A stretch of 64,000 nt of DNA from JAWKWH01 sp963669415 (lineage in GTDB: Bacteria; Pseudomonadota; Alphaproteobacteria; Rhizobiales; Rhizobiaceae), in assembly GCA_963669415.2 (NCBI GenBank), contig CAXXPS010000003.1:744001-808000 (forward strand), in the 5' to 3' direction. Below the pieces are notes generated by a model. It made no database searches, was not told the origin of the DNA, and was given only the letters and a program-made list of their open reading frames with translations. Below are positions 1 to 7,874 of this stretch, in pieces (within the stretch, counting starts at the first letter, position 1; every line of letters begins with the position of its first letter). The translations under genes and the position numbers were made by a program.

Positions 1-113
1 CGCTGAATGTCATACCGGGCGTTGTCGAACACGGCCTGTTTCTTGATTTGGCAGATTTGGCGATCATTGCCGGTGCCAAAGGCGTACGAACATTGTATAC
101 GACCCGCAAATGA
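1..113 (+). CDS. rpiA: ribose-5-phosphate isomerase A, C-terminal end (partial)
   Basis: Reading from base 3, the last 36 codons of a protein run to a TGA at 111-113; the start lies outside the window. The visible tail contains IPGVVEHGLFLDLADLAI and then AGAKGVRTL, which matches the conserved C-terminus of RpiA. RpiA interconverts ribose 5-phosphate and ribulose 5-phosphate in the non-oxidative pentose phosphate pathway. It lies 17 bases before the DUF2059 gene and could share a transcript with it and with gor, an order I recall from other Hyphomicrobiales. Only the tail is visible, so the call rests on that motif. Confidence 0.85.
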   Translation, partial: LNVIPGVVEHGLFLDLADLAIIAGAKGVRTLYTTRK

Positions 114-130
114 GGGAGAATTGAAGCATC

Positions 131-667
131 ATGAGTATTTCAGGCAAACTATTTCGCCTCGCCTCTGTCGCGATTGTGGTCGCGGTAGCCACGGCAGGCG
201 GCGTGCGCGCCCAGGACGAGATATCCGACTCGCATCTGAAGGCGGCGCGGGTGGCAATTTCGTCGCTTCGTGTTACCGATGAATTTGACGGGATCATTTC
301 AGCCGCGGCAGCACAGTTGAAAGTGCAATTGTACCAAAAGAATCCGGACCTGCAGCCATTGATCAGCATTATTGTTGATGAAACAGCGCTCAGCCTGGCG
401 CCCCGAAGAGCTGATCTGGAGCGCGAATCCGCGCTTGCCTATGCCAAGGCGTTCAGTGAAGCAGAATTGAACAGCATTACCGAGTTTTACACCGGTTCTG
501 TTGGAAAAAAGCTGCTGATAGAGGGGCCGGTCGTTACCCGGGAGCTATTCAAGGCCGCCGACATCTGGCGCGGAGGAATTGCGCGCGATCTGGCTTTGGA
601 AGCCGGCAAGAAGATCGACGAAGAGGTGGCCAAGCTCAATGGGGGTGGGGGAACCCAGAGCGAATAA
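131..667 (+). CDS. secreted DUF2059-family protein
   Basis: This is a 178-residue protein with an N-terminal signal peptide: a basic start, then a hydrophobic run (VAIVVAVATAGG) and a likely cleavage site after VRAQ. The mature part is helical and charged, with the DUF2059 pattern near residues 100-150 (ALAYAKAFSEAELNSITEFY followed by a glycine-containing turn and a leucine). The family is exported to the periplasm in many proteobacteria and its molecular role is not known. It lies between rpiA and gor and ends just before a strong intrinsic terminator, so it is probably the last gene of the rpiA transcript. A family assignment is all the sequence supports. Confidence 0.8.
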   Translation: MSISGKLFRLASVAIVVAVATAGGVRAQDEISDSHLKAARVAISSLRVTDEFDGIISAAAAQLKVQLYQKNPDLQPLISIIVDETALSLAPRRADLERESALAYAKAFSEAELNSITEFYTGSVGKKLLIEGPVVTRELFKAADIWRGGIARDLALEAGKKIDEEVAKLNGGGGTQSE

Positions 668-701
668 TTCACGCGCTTTTCAAATTCACATGAGCTGATT
701 T

Positions 702-724
702 GCCCGGCGGTATGCCGGGCTTTT
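702..724 (+). terminator. intrinsic terminator after the rpiA-DUF2059 unit
   Basis: A perfect 7-bp GC-rich stem (GCCCGGC / GCCGGGC) with a 5-base loop is followed at once by TTTT. It lies 34 bases after the DUF2059 stop and before gor. Confidence 0.85.
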
Positions 725-789
725 CATTTACACCGCGGGCTCTTACATGGTGCCGGCTATATCCTAACCAGACTGGGGAGAGCGCGTAG

Positions 790-2181
790 ATGGCGCACTA
801 CGACTATGACTTGTTTGTCATCGGCGGTGGTTCGGGGGGTGTGCGTGCTGCCCGGGTAGCCGGAAATCTCGGCAAACGGGTCGGGTTGGCGGAGGAATAC
901 CGGTACGGCGGCACCTGCGTCATACGTGGCTGCGTGCCGAAAAAACTGTTTGTCTACGCATCGCAGTTTTCGGAGCATTTTGAGGATTCGGCCGGTTATG
1001 GCTGGACGGTCGGGGAAACGACATTTGATTGGCAGACGCTGATTGCCAACAAGGACAAGGAAATTGCTCGGCTGGAAGCCGCATACCGGTCCGGATTGCA
1101 AAATGCCGGTGTCGAGATGTTCGACGCCCGGGCCGAGCTCACCGACAATCACACTATCCGGCTATCGACCGGCAAGACGGTTACCGCTGACCAAATCCTG
1201 GTTGCCGTTGGCGGGCGGCCCAATCCCCATGACGCGCTGCCAGGGCATGAGCATTGCATTACTTCCAATGAAGCCTTCCATCTGGAAACGCTGCCCAAAG
1301 CGATCCTAATCGGCGGCGGTGGATATATCGCGGTTGAATTTGCCAACATATTCCATGGTCTCGGCGTTGAGACGACGCTGCTTTACCGTGGTTCCGATAT
1401 TCTACGTAATTTCGATATCGATATGCGACAGGGTGTGCACCGGGAAATGGAGGCAAAGGGCATTCGTGTCATCTGCCACGAGATATTGAGCCATGTCGAC
1501 AAACGGTCTGACGGACGGCTTGATGCGCATATGCGGGGCGGTGAGGTCGCAACGGTTGATGAGGTGATGTTTGCCATCGGGCGCATTCCGAACACGCAGA
1601 ACTTGGGTCTTGAGGCCGCAGGCGTGGAAATGGATCACAGCGGTGCGATTGTTGTCGATGATTATTCGCGCACCAATGTCGACAATATCTGGGCGGTTGG
1701 CGATGTCACCAATCGGGTGCAACTGACGCCGGTGGCGATTCACGAGGCGATGTGTCTTGTCGAGACCGCATTCAAGAACAATCCAACCAAGCCGGACCAC
1801 GACACGATCGCGACCGCAGTCTTTTCGCAGCCCGAGATCGGTACCGTCGGCCTTTCGGAAGGCGATGCCGGGAGGCGGTTCGACGAACTGGAAATCTACC
1901 GCGCCTCGTTCCGGCCGATGCGGCATACGCTATCAGGACGGCAGGAAAAGATGGTCATGAAGCTGGTCGTCGACGCCAAAACGCGGGTCGTTGTCGGCGC
2001 CCATGTGCTCGGTCCCGATGCGGGCGAGTTGGCGCAAGTGCTCGGTGTGGCGGTGAAGGCGCGGCTGACCAAGGACGATTTCGACCGCACCATGGCGTTG
2101 CATCCAAGCGCCGCAGAAGAACTGGTGACGATGTACGAACCGACCTTCCGTGTCGTCAACGGCGAACGGGTAGGGGAGTAA
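790..2181 (+). CDS. gor: glutathione-disulfide reductase
   Basis: This 463-residue flavoprotein reduces oxidised glutathione with NADPH in the cytoplasm. The FAD-binding motif GGGSGG lies near residue 12. The redox-active disulfide is in GGTCVIRGCVPKK at about residues 39-51, the form found in plant and alphaproteobacterial glutathione reductases. A second nucleotide-binding glycine motif (IGGGGYIAVEF) lies near residue 173, the FAD motif VGDVTNR near 302, and the C-terminal active-site segment HPSAAEE near 438. The length is normal for the family. The start ATG follows a GGGGAG ribosome-binding site. It stands alone between a terminator and a convergent hydrolase gene. Confidence 0.96.
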   Translation: MAHYDYDLFVIGGGSGGVRAARVAGNLGKRVGLAEEYRYGGTCVIRGCVPKKLFVYASQFSEHFEDSAGYGWTVGETTFDWQTLIANKDKEIARLEAAYRSGLQNAGVEMFDARAELTDNHTIRLSTGKTVTADQILVAVGGRPNPHDALPGHEHCITSNEAFHLETLPKAILIGGGGYIAVEFANIFHGLGVETTLLYRGSDILRNFDIDMRQGVHREMEAKGIRVICHEILSHVDKRSDGRLDAHMRGGEVATVDEVMFAIGRIPNTQNLGLEAAGVEMDHSGAIVVDDYSRTNVDNIWAVGDVTNRVQLTPVAIHEAMCLVETAFKNNPTKPDHDTIATAVFSQPEIGTVGLSEGDAGRRFDELEIYRASFRPMRHTLSGRQEKMVMKLVVDAKTRVVVGAHVLGPDAGELAQVLGVAVKARLTKDDFDRTMALHPSAAEELVTMYEPTFRVVNGERVGE

Positions 2182-2187
2182 TCAGCT

Positions 2188-3090
2188 CTAATCCGGCAGC
2201 TTCCCCTCAAGCAGCCAGTTTCCCGCGATCGGCCAGAGCGTGTCGCGGTGCTTGCTTCTGAAGAAACCGAGATGGCCGATTTCCTGATCGTTGGTATCGG
2301 CGGGTGAGACCCATTTTTCAGTGATTTCAGCACCGGAATAGTGTTTTGCGAAAGCGTGGACGGCAGCCTTCGTGCCCCATGGGTCGTCGGTCATGCCAAT
2401 TGACAGGATAGGCGTATTCACATCGGCAAAGCGGTTCGTCTCCGGAACTTTCGGGTCGTCGAAAAAATATTCCGGCATGCGGCACCATCGCGCCCAGTCG
2501 GAAAACACGGTGGCGGGAACGCCGGCGCCCAGTCCCATCCAACTGGCGGTCCGGCCCAGCATCCATGTCGTCGGAAGGCCGACAAAATTCATCATGAGGT
2601 AGGACTTCAGCGGCTCGTTCAAGTTTCCCCAGTAACCGGATATGACGGCGACAAAAGCGTAGCGTTCAAAGCGGTCCGCTATTCCTGAAAGTCCGAGCGC
2701 TTGTCCGCCAAAGGACTGGCCGATGCCGACGAGCTGTTTTTCCGGCGACTGGCGGGCGAGGAAATCAGCTGCGGCCGGGTAGTCGTGAAGAGCCCAGTCC
2801 TTGAAATTGATGCGCTTGGACCAGTCTTTTGGTTGAGGCGAACCGGGCATGCCGCGGTAATCGTAGGACAACGCAGCACTGGCGCCGTTTTCGACCAGCC
2901 ACGCGGCAAACTTGTTGTAGAAGGTTCTCGGAGCGCCTGTCGCAGCCGAGACGAGCACGGCCGGGCCATTTCCGGTACCCGCAAACAGGTCGCCTTGAAT
3001 TGGAAAACCGTCTTCGGTATCGAACGATACCGGTTCGGCCGCGACGGTGTTTTCGGCGTTCGAAACTTTCGCCGCGATCTGATTGTCCAT
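2188..3090 (-). CDS. alpha/beta-fold hydrolase
   Basis: This is a serine hydrolase of the alpha/beta fold; the substrate is not known. The nucleophile elbow reads GIGQSFGGQ, with the serine in G-x-S-x-G. A strand just before it (YDYRGMPGS) fits the usual oxyanion region, and a DDPWG segment and a late GHLGFF histidine could complete the triad. The frame stays open to 3204, but I start at the ATG at 3090 (300 residues), because a well-formed promoter lies between 3118 and 3146 and would fall inside the coding region if the longer start were used. It converges with gor, with 6 bases between the stops. Confidence 0.82.
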   Translation of the reverse strand: MDNQIAAKVSNAENTVAAEPVSFDTEDGFPIQGDLFAGTGNGPAVLVSAATGAPRTFYNKFAAWLVENGASAALSYDYRGMPGSPQPKDWSKRINFKDWALHDYPAAADFLARQSPEKQLVGIGQSFGGQALGLSGIADRFERYAFVAVISGYWGNLNEPLKSYLMMNFVGLPTTWMLGRTASWMGLGAGVPATVFSDWARWCRMPEYFFDDPKVPETNRFADVNTPILSIGMTDDPWGTKAAVHAFAKHYSGAEITEKWVSPADTNDQEIGHLGFFRSKHRDTLWPIAGNWLLEGKLPD

Positions 3091-3117
3091 GGCGCTGGCC
3101 TTCGAAATTGCACCCGC

Positions 3118-3146
3118 ATTAGATATTACGTTTACGTAATCGTCAA
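3118..3146 (-). promoter_or_regulatory. sigma70-type promoter with palindromic operator in the spacer
   Basis: On the minus strand a TTGACG -35 box (3146-3141) is separated by exactly 17 bases from TCTAAT (3123-3118), a 5/6 match to the -10 consensus. The spacer carries TTACGTAAACGTAA (3139-3126), close to the operators of MerR-type LiuR regulators of branched-chain amino acid and fatty acid catabolism. The predicted start of transcription is about 20 bases before the hydrolase ATG at 3090. The promoter match is seen directly; the regulator is inference. Confidence 0.6.
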
Positions 3147-3250
3147 TTACTTGTGACGTAAATCTTCGCGGCAATGTGTTGCGGCTTTTCGCGGATTCGG
3201 CCAAACCGAAAATTCGGCTGACGCTTTGTGGATGAATTCGGAACGCTGCA

Positions 3251-3841
3251 GTGAGTGAAGAGGAAATCGTCGGATATTTCGGTTACGGTTCGCTGGTCAA
3301 CCGGACAACGCACCGCACCGACATTGTCGATGCTGTGCCGGCGCGGTTGATCGGGTGGCAGCGTTGCTGGATGCCACGCCGCGACACCTCAGTGTTCGAT
3401 GTCGCCATCCTGAGCGTCAGGCGTCAGCATGGAGCGGTGACTGACGGGCTTCTGGTGTTTGATCGTGCAGCCAATTTGCCACAAATCGACGAGCGCGAAA
3501 GGCATTACCGGCGGGTCACTCTCGAAGCTGACGAACTGCAGTTCGATGACAGGTCTGCCCCGCAATGTGCAATTCATGTTTATGAAATTGAGCCAGACCC
3601 ATCGCTTTCATTTGGCACACAGCGTGTTTTACGATCCTATCTCGATGCCGTGTTGCAGGGTTTCCTGTCGGAACATGGCGAAGAGAGTGTCCATCGTTTC
3701 GTCGCCGAGACCGAGTCGTTCGATATCGGGATTCTCGACGACCGGGACGATCCGCTCTATCAGCGCCGTGTCACGCTATCCGACTATGAACAGGCATTGC
3801 TCGATGATGCGGTTGCGCACCTTCCATCGGTTTCAAGGTGA
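3251..3841 (+). CDS. gamma-glutamylcyclotransferase-family protein
   Basis: This 196-residue protein begins with the family's signature loop YFGYGSLVN at residues 9-17 (Y-G-S-L), which forms the gamma-glutamyl binding pocket in GGCT and ChaC-type enzymes. Members release 5-oxoproline from gamma-glutamyl peptides; the substrate here cannot be read from sequence. The start is a GTG, because the nearest upstream ATG (3233) hits a stop within nine codons. It is divergent from the hydrolase, with the hydrolase promoter in the shared intergenic region, and ends before an intrinsic terminator at 3901. Proximity to gor hints at glutathione turnover, but the two are not in one operon. Confidence 0.75.
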   Translation: MSEEEIVGYFGYGSLVNRTTHRTDIVDAVPARLIGWQRCWMPRRDTSVFDVAILSVRRQHGAVTDGLLVFDRAANLPQIDERERHYRRVTLEADELQFDDRSAPQCAIHVYEIEPDPSLSFGTQRVLRSYLDAVLQGFLSEHGEESVHRFVAETESFDIGILDDRDDPLYQRRVTLSDYEQALLDDAVAHLPSVSR

Positions 3842-3900
3842 TTCGCACCGATCCCGATTGAAGGGTAGAATAGCCATCAGGCTTTGTGTATAAGCCCGCG

Positions 3901-3926
3901 GTCCGCCGTTTGGCGGACGGTTTTAT
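3901..3926 (+). terminator. intrinsic terminator upstream of the DAHP synthase gene
   Basis: A perfect stem GTCCGCC / GGCGGAC with a GTTT loop is followed by GGTTTTATT. It ends about 24 bases before the next start codon, so it most likely ends the GGCT-family transcript. A role as an attenuator of the following gene cannot be excluded. Confidence 0.75.
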
Positions 3927-3950
3927 TCAGTAACGCGATTGGACAAGACA

Positions 3951-5327
3951 ATGACAAAGTGGTCGCCGAGTTCGTGGAGAGAAAAGCCAATCCAGCAGGT
4001 GCCGGTCTATCCGGATGCCAGCGTGGTTGAAGCGACCGAGGAGCGACTGGCGAGCTTTCCGCCGTTGGTTTTTGCAGGTGAGGCACGGCAATTGAAGCGC
4101 TCGCTGGCTGAGGTCGCTGGCGGCCGGGGTTTCCTGTTGCAGGGAGGCGATTGCGCCGAGAGTTTTGCCGAACACGGGGCTGACAATATTCGCGATTTCT
4201 TTCGCGCATTTCTGCAGATGGCGGTGGTGCTGACCTATGGCGCTTCGCAGCCGGTGGTCAAGGTCGGTCGCATTGCCGGACAGTTTGCCAAACCGCGTTC
4301 TTCGCCAACGGAGAAGAAAGGTGACGTGGAGTTGCCGTCCTATCGCGGCGACATCATCAACGGCATTGAATTCGACGAGGCTGCCCGCATCCCTGATCCC
4401 AACCGCCAGGTCATGGCGTACCGCCAGTCTGCGGCGACGCTGAACCTGCTGCGTGCCTTCGCACAAGGTGGATTTGCCAATCTGGAAAACGTGTCTAGCT
4501 GGATGCTGGGTTTTATCTCAGACAGTCCCCAGGCCGATCGCTACAGGGAACTGGCGAACCGTATTTCAGAGACGATTGAGTTCATGCGCGCGATCGGAAT
4601 TGATGCGCAATCCAACCATCGGTTACGCGAAACGGAATTCTTCACCAGCCACGAAGCTCTGTTGCTTGGCTATGAGCAGGCAATGGCGCGTATCGATTCC
4701 ACCTCTGGCGACTGGTACGCGACATCCGGCCACATGATCTGGATCGGCGACCGCACACGCCAGCCTGATCACGCTCATGTCGAGTTTTGCCGTGGCATCA
4801 AAAACCCGCTCGGCCTGAAATGCGGTCCGTCGCTTACCCCAGATGGGCTTCTTGAACTGACCGATCTGCTCAACCCGGACAATGAGCCGGGCCGCTTGAC
4901 CCTGATTTGCCGGTTCGGCGCCGACAATGTTGGTGAACATCTGCCGGCACTGGTTCGTGCGATCAAGCAGGAAGGCAAACAGGTGGTGTGGTCCTGTGAT
5001 CCGATGCATGGCAACACGATCACGGCCAACGGCTACAAGACACGACCGTTTGACCGGGTTTTGAAAGAAGTCGAGGCATTTTTCGACGTCCACCGCGCGG
5101 AAGGGACCCACGCAGGCGGTGTTCATGTCGAGATGACCGGCAAGAATGTCACCGAGTGCACCGGTGGTGCACGCGCCATTTCTGCCGAAGATCTTTCCGA
5201 CCGCTATCACACCCATTGCGATCCGCGGCTGAATGCGGATCAGGCGCTGGAGCTTGCCTTCCTGATCGCCGAACTGTTGAAGAAGGAGCGTGAGGGCGGT
5301 GTGCAAAAGAAGGTCGTGAACGCTTAA
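3951..5327 (+). CDS. class II 3-deoxy-7-phosphoheptulonate synthase (DAHP synthase)
   Basis: This enzyme condenses phosphoenolpyruvate with erythrose 4-phosphate, the first step of the shikimate pathway. The 458-residue protein is of the plant-like class II type: WSPSSWREKPIQQVP at the N-terminus, then GGDCAESFAEHGADNIRDFF near residue 65, RVGRIAGQFAKPRS near 105, and VWSCDPMHGNT near 345 with the metal-binding and catalytic region. I chose the ATG at 3951 over an in-frame TTG at 3939, because family members start just before the WSPSSW motif. It is monocistronic, between two intrinsic terminators. Rhizobial annotation uses aroF or aroG for this gene. Confidence 0.94.
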   Translation: MTKWSPSSWREKPIQQVPVYPDASVVEATEERLASFPPLVFAGEARQLKRSLAEVAGGRGFLLQGGDCAESFAEHGADNIRDFFRAFLQMAVVLTYGASQPVVKVGRIAGQFAKPRSSPTEKKGDVELPSYRGDIINGIEFDEAARIPDPNRQVMAYRQSAATLNLLRAFAQGGFANLENVSSWMLGFISDSPQADRYRELANRISETIEFMRAIGIDAQSNHRLRETEFFTSHEALLLGYEQAMARIDSTSGDWYATSGHMIWIGDRTRQPDHAHVEFCRGIKNPLGLKCGPSLTPDGLLELTDLLNPDNEPGRLTLICRFGADNVGEHLPALVRAIKQEGKQVVWSCDPMHGNTITANGYKTRPFDRVLKEVEAFFDVHRAEGTHAGGVHVEMTGKNVTECTGGARAISAEDLSDRYHTHCDPRLNADQALELAFLIAELLKKEREGGVQKKVVNA

Positions 5328-5372
5328 CGGGTCCTGACCCTAAGCTTCAAAATTATTCGCTGTTGAAACCAC

Positions 5373-5404
5373 GGGCCGGAGTGCAAACTCCGGCCCTTCC
5401 TGTT
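5373..5404 (+). terminator. intrinsic terminator after DAHP synthase
   Basis: A 10-bp perfect stem (GGGCCGGAGT / ACTCCGGCCC) with a GCAA tetraloop is followed by a T-rich tail. It lies 45 bases after the DAHP synthase stop codon. Confidence 0.85.
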
Positions 5405-5512
5405 TGCAGTCCACGCCTTGTCGCTGAGCCGAAAACAGGGGTCGGGAACAGGTTCTACGTTTGGCATGCAATCGATCATGGTTCGTGTGTCCAGACGAAA
5501 AGGAGGCACATG

Positions 5513-5914
5513 ATGAGCAATGAACGCGTCGGCGGCTGCCTTTGCGGCAAGGTAACGTTTCGTATTACCGGTGCTCTTCGCGATGTCATCGCCTGTCATT
5601 GCGGTCAGTGCCGGAAGCAAACCGGCCACTATTATGCCGCGACCAACGCACAACAGGCTGATGTCGAGATCAGTGACGGAGGATCGCTGCGCTGGTATCG
5701 CGCATCTGACTTCGCCCGGCGCGGATTTTGCGGCGAATGCGGTTCTGCGCTTTTCTGGAAGCGCGATGATGCCGATGATATTTCCATCCTTGCGGGGAGT
5801 TTTGACCAGCCGTCGGACCTCAAGCTGGTCAGCCATATCTTTGTTGCCGACAAGGGTGATTATTACGAAATCAAGGACGGGTTGCCGCAATATCCCGGGT
5901 CGTCATCTGCCTGA
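5513..5914 (+). CDS. GFA / CENP-V family zinc protein
   Basis: This small protein of 133 residues has the GFA-family zinc pattern: CLCG at residues 8-11, CHCGQC at about 31-36, and CGECGS at about 79-84. Members were first described as glutathione-dependent formaldehyde-activating enzymes, but most are of unknown substrate. The ATG at 5513 lies six bases after a perfect AGGAGG and is preferred over the adjacent ATG at 5510, which is only three bases away. The frame extends upstream to 5363, but that part overlaps the terminator of the previous gene and is not coding. It appears to be a single-gene unit. Confidence 0.88.
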   Translation: MSNERVGGCLCGKVTFRITGALRDVIACHCGQCRKQTGHYYAATNAQQADVEISDGGSLRWYRASDFARRGFCGECGSALFWKRDDADDISILAGSFDQPSDLKLVSHIFVADKGDYYEIKDGLPQYPGSSSA

Positions 5915-6015
5915 CAATTTGACAGCACTCGTTCGAAATTGCTGAACAGTCAGTCGACGTTTTGGCGCTGACCATGGCTCGCGACATGTCTATATAGTCG
6001 TCACGGAGACACATC

Positions 6016-6825
6016 ATGGCGACACAACCGACAATTTTCATTTCACACGGCGGACCGAATATCGTTACCGACGATACACCGGCACGGACCCACCTGCTCA
6101 ATCTGGCTTCAACCCTGCCGGACAAACCATCCGCAATCGTGATTGCCTCAGCGCATTTCGAGACCGATGGACCCGTTGTCGTTTCAGACCCGTCGCCGGA
6201 AATGATCTACGACTTCGGCGGGTTTGCGCCCGAGCTTTACGAAATGGTCTATCCGGCGCCGGGCGCGCCTGAACTTGCAGGCCGGATAAAGCAAATGCTT
6301 GACGATGCCGGACTGCCGGCCAGACTGGATGGCAAGCGCGGCTACGACCACGGGACCTGGACCTCCATGAAGCTTGCGTTTCCGGATGCTGATATTCCGA
6401 TCGTTCAGGTATCGGTCGATCCAAGGGGCGATGCCGAATATCACCACAAGCTCGGCAAAACGCTGGCCTCCCTGGGAAAGGAAAATATTCTGATTGTCGG
6501 CTCGGGCCACATTACCCACAATTTGCGGGTGGCCTTTTCCGTCATGCGGGATGGTGCGACGCCGGATCCGCGCGAGGTAGATAAAGTCATATCGTTCACC
6601 GGTTGGATGAAGGACAATTTGGAAGCAGGCAGAACGGAATGCCTGCTCGACTGGACGAAACAAGCGCCATATCCTGAATATAACCACCCAACCGATGAAC
6701 ACCTGATGCCTTTGTTCTTTGCTCTCGGCGCTGCGGGTGAGGGGGCTTCTGCGACCCGTGTGCATGACTCGCTCAGCTTCGGTTTCTTTGCGTTCGACTG
6801 TTACAGGTTCGATCGCGCGGCCTGA
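6016..6825 (+). CDS. class III extradiol ring-cleavage dioxygenase (DODA/LigB family)
   Basis: The 269-residue protein belongs to the LigB-like family that includes 4,5-DOPA dioxygenase. Visible signatures are FISHGGPN at residues 8-15 with the first metal-binding histidine, SAHFET near 44, the DHGTW segment near 115, VQVSVDP near 136, and GSGHITHNL near 163. The likely role is non-heme Fe(II) ring opening of a catecholic substrate; the real substrate is unknown. It reads in the same direction as the GFA gene upstream (gap 101) and dgkA downstream (gap 68), so co-transcription is possible but not shown. Confidence 0.9.
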   Translation: MATQPTIFISHGGPNIVTDDTPARTHLLNLASTLPDKPSAIVIASAHFETDGPVVVSDPSPEMIYDFGGFAPELYEMVYPAPGAPELAGRIKQMLDDAGLPARLDGKRGYDHGTWTSMKLAFPDADIPIVQVSVDPRGDAEYHHKLGKTLASLGKENILIVGSGHITHNLRVAFSVMRDGATPDPREVDKVISFTGWMKDNLEAGRTECLLDWTKQAPYPEYNHPTDEHLMPLFFALGAAGEGASATRVHDSLSFGFFAFDCYRFDRAA

Positions 6826-6893
6826 TCGCGGTTACGCTTCCTTGGTAATTCACCAGCATATTGCGTTTCAGTTGATCGGCAGGAGCGGTGGCA

Positions 6894-7253
6894 ATGGAGC
6901 GTATTCTCAACGCATTCCGGAATTCGGGCAGGGCCTGGGCCCACCTGATCAGAAGTGAGACCGCGTTCAAACAAGAGATGATCGTGCTCGCTCTGGCCCT
7001 GCCGGCGGCGTGGTTCATCGCTGAAAGCTGGACAATGTGGCTGGTGTTGACCGGCATGGTGGTGATGGTTGTGGTCGTCGAGGTATTGAATACTGGCATA
7101 GAAGCGGCCTGCAATGCTGTTTCGCGCGAGTTCTCGGAAGATATCAGGATAGCCAAGGACTGCGGGTCGCTGGCGGTTCTTCTCGCCGGCTCGATTGGAT
7201 TGTTGGTATGGCTGTTTGCAATCATTGAGGCCATTTCCCGATGGACGAGCTGA
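6894..7253 (+). CDS. dgkA: diacylglycerol kinase (DgkA family)
   Basis: This inner-membrane enzyme phosphorylates diacylglycerol released during membrane-derived glucan synthesis and returns it to phospholipid synthesis. The 119-residue protein has three transmembrane segments and the family motif VEVLNTGIEAACNA followed by RIAKDCGSLAV near residues 63-90, which carries the catalytic glutamates. The ATG at 6894 lies eight bases after AGGAG and is preferred over an in-frame GTG at 6888, which is too close to it. The hemerythrin gene begins six bases after the stop, so the two are surely co-transcribed. Confidence 0.92.
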   Translation: MERILNAFRNSGRAWAHLIRSETAFKQEMIVLALALPAAWFIAESWTMWLVLTGMVVMVVVVEVLNTGIEAACNAVSREFSEDIRIAKDCGSLAVLLAGSIGLLVWLFAIIEAISRWTS

Positions 7254-7259
7254 TCAGCG

Positions 7260-7874
7260 ATGGAAAGTGAACGCCAAACGCCGCAACCTGGCGAAATGCT
7301 TGATCAACGGCGGGGGCTTCCGGCAGATCTGATCTGGATATATCAACGTTATCCGCGCGACATCTGGCAAGACCACCAAAACCTTGGCGACATGTCCCGT
7401 TTCTGGTTGCGCCGTCATGACATGTTTCGTGAAGTTGGATCCATGCTGCAGCGGGGAATCGATGAATGGCGCGAAAAGCCCGATGATCCCGGCAGTCTGT
7501 CAGCCTGGCTGGCGCCACGAATAAATTTCTTTCTCGGGCAGCTGAACGATCATCACCAAATAGAGGATCACTACTACTTTCCCCTGTTCAAGGGGGTCGA
7601 ACCGAAGCTTGGGCGTGGATTTGACCTGCTCGACAGCGATCACCACGTAATCCATGAAGCGCTTGAGCGGAACGCCATGACGGCCAATGCCTTCTTTGAA
7701 AGCCTGAGCAAAGGCAAGGAGAATGCACGATTTGCGGCGGATGCGTATGCCGATGCAAACGAGCAGCTAGTGGCTTTGCTGGCCCGTCATCTGGCTGATG
7801 AGGAAGACCTGATCATCCCCATGATTCTCGATCGGGGCGAGGCCAGTTTGATGGCGGGCAGCGAAGTATTCTAG
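7260..7874 (+). CDS. hemerythrin HHE-domain protein
   Basis: The 204-residue protein carries the helical HHE pattern of hemerythrin-like domains: RRHDMF near residue 58, NDHHQIEDHYYFP near 98-110, DSDHHVIHEALE near 126-137 and RHLADEEDLIIP near 178-189. These supply the histidines and carboxylates of a diiron site. Such proteins bind oxygen or nitric oxide, or store iron; which applies here cannot be told. An N-terminal region of about 50 residues precedes the domain. It follows dgkA by six bases. Its TAG overlaps the stop codon of the convergent ketopantoate reductase gene within the palindrome CTAG. Confidence 0.85.
   Translation: MESERQTPQPGEMLDQRRGLPADLIWIYQRYPRDIWQDHQNLGDMSRFWLRRHDMFREVGSMLQRGIDEWREKPDDPGSLSAWLAPRINFFLGQLNDHHQIEDHYYFPLFKGVEPKLGRGFDLLDSDHHVIHEALERNAMTANAFFESLSKGKENARFAADAYADANEQLVALLARHLADEEDLIIPMILDRGEASLMAGSEVF

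Noticed and set aside
1402..1926. Long minus-strand open frame opposite gor (174 codons)
   Set aside because: It lies wholly inside a clear glutathione reductase gene, has no family motif or start signal, and is a reading-frame shadow. The same holds for 4623-5306 opposite DAHP synthase, 24424-25224 opposite ctaA and 41317-42006 opposite lon.
3091..3204. N-terminal extension of the first hydrolase by 38 residues
   Set aside because: The region carries the predicted promoter and operator and shows no homology-like sequence; the ATG at 3090 fits better.
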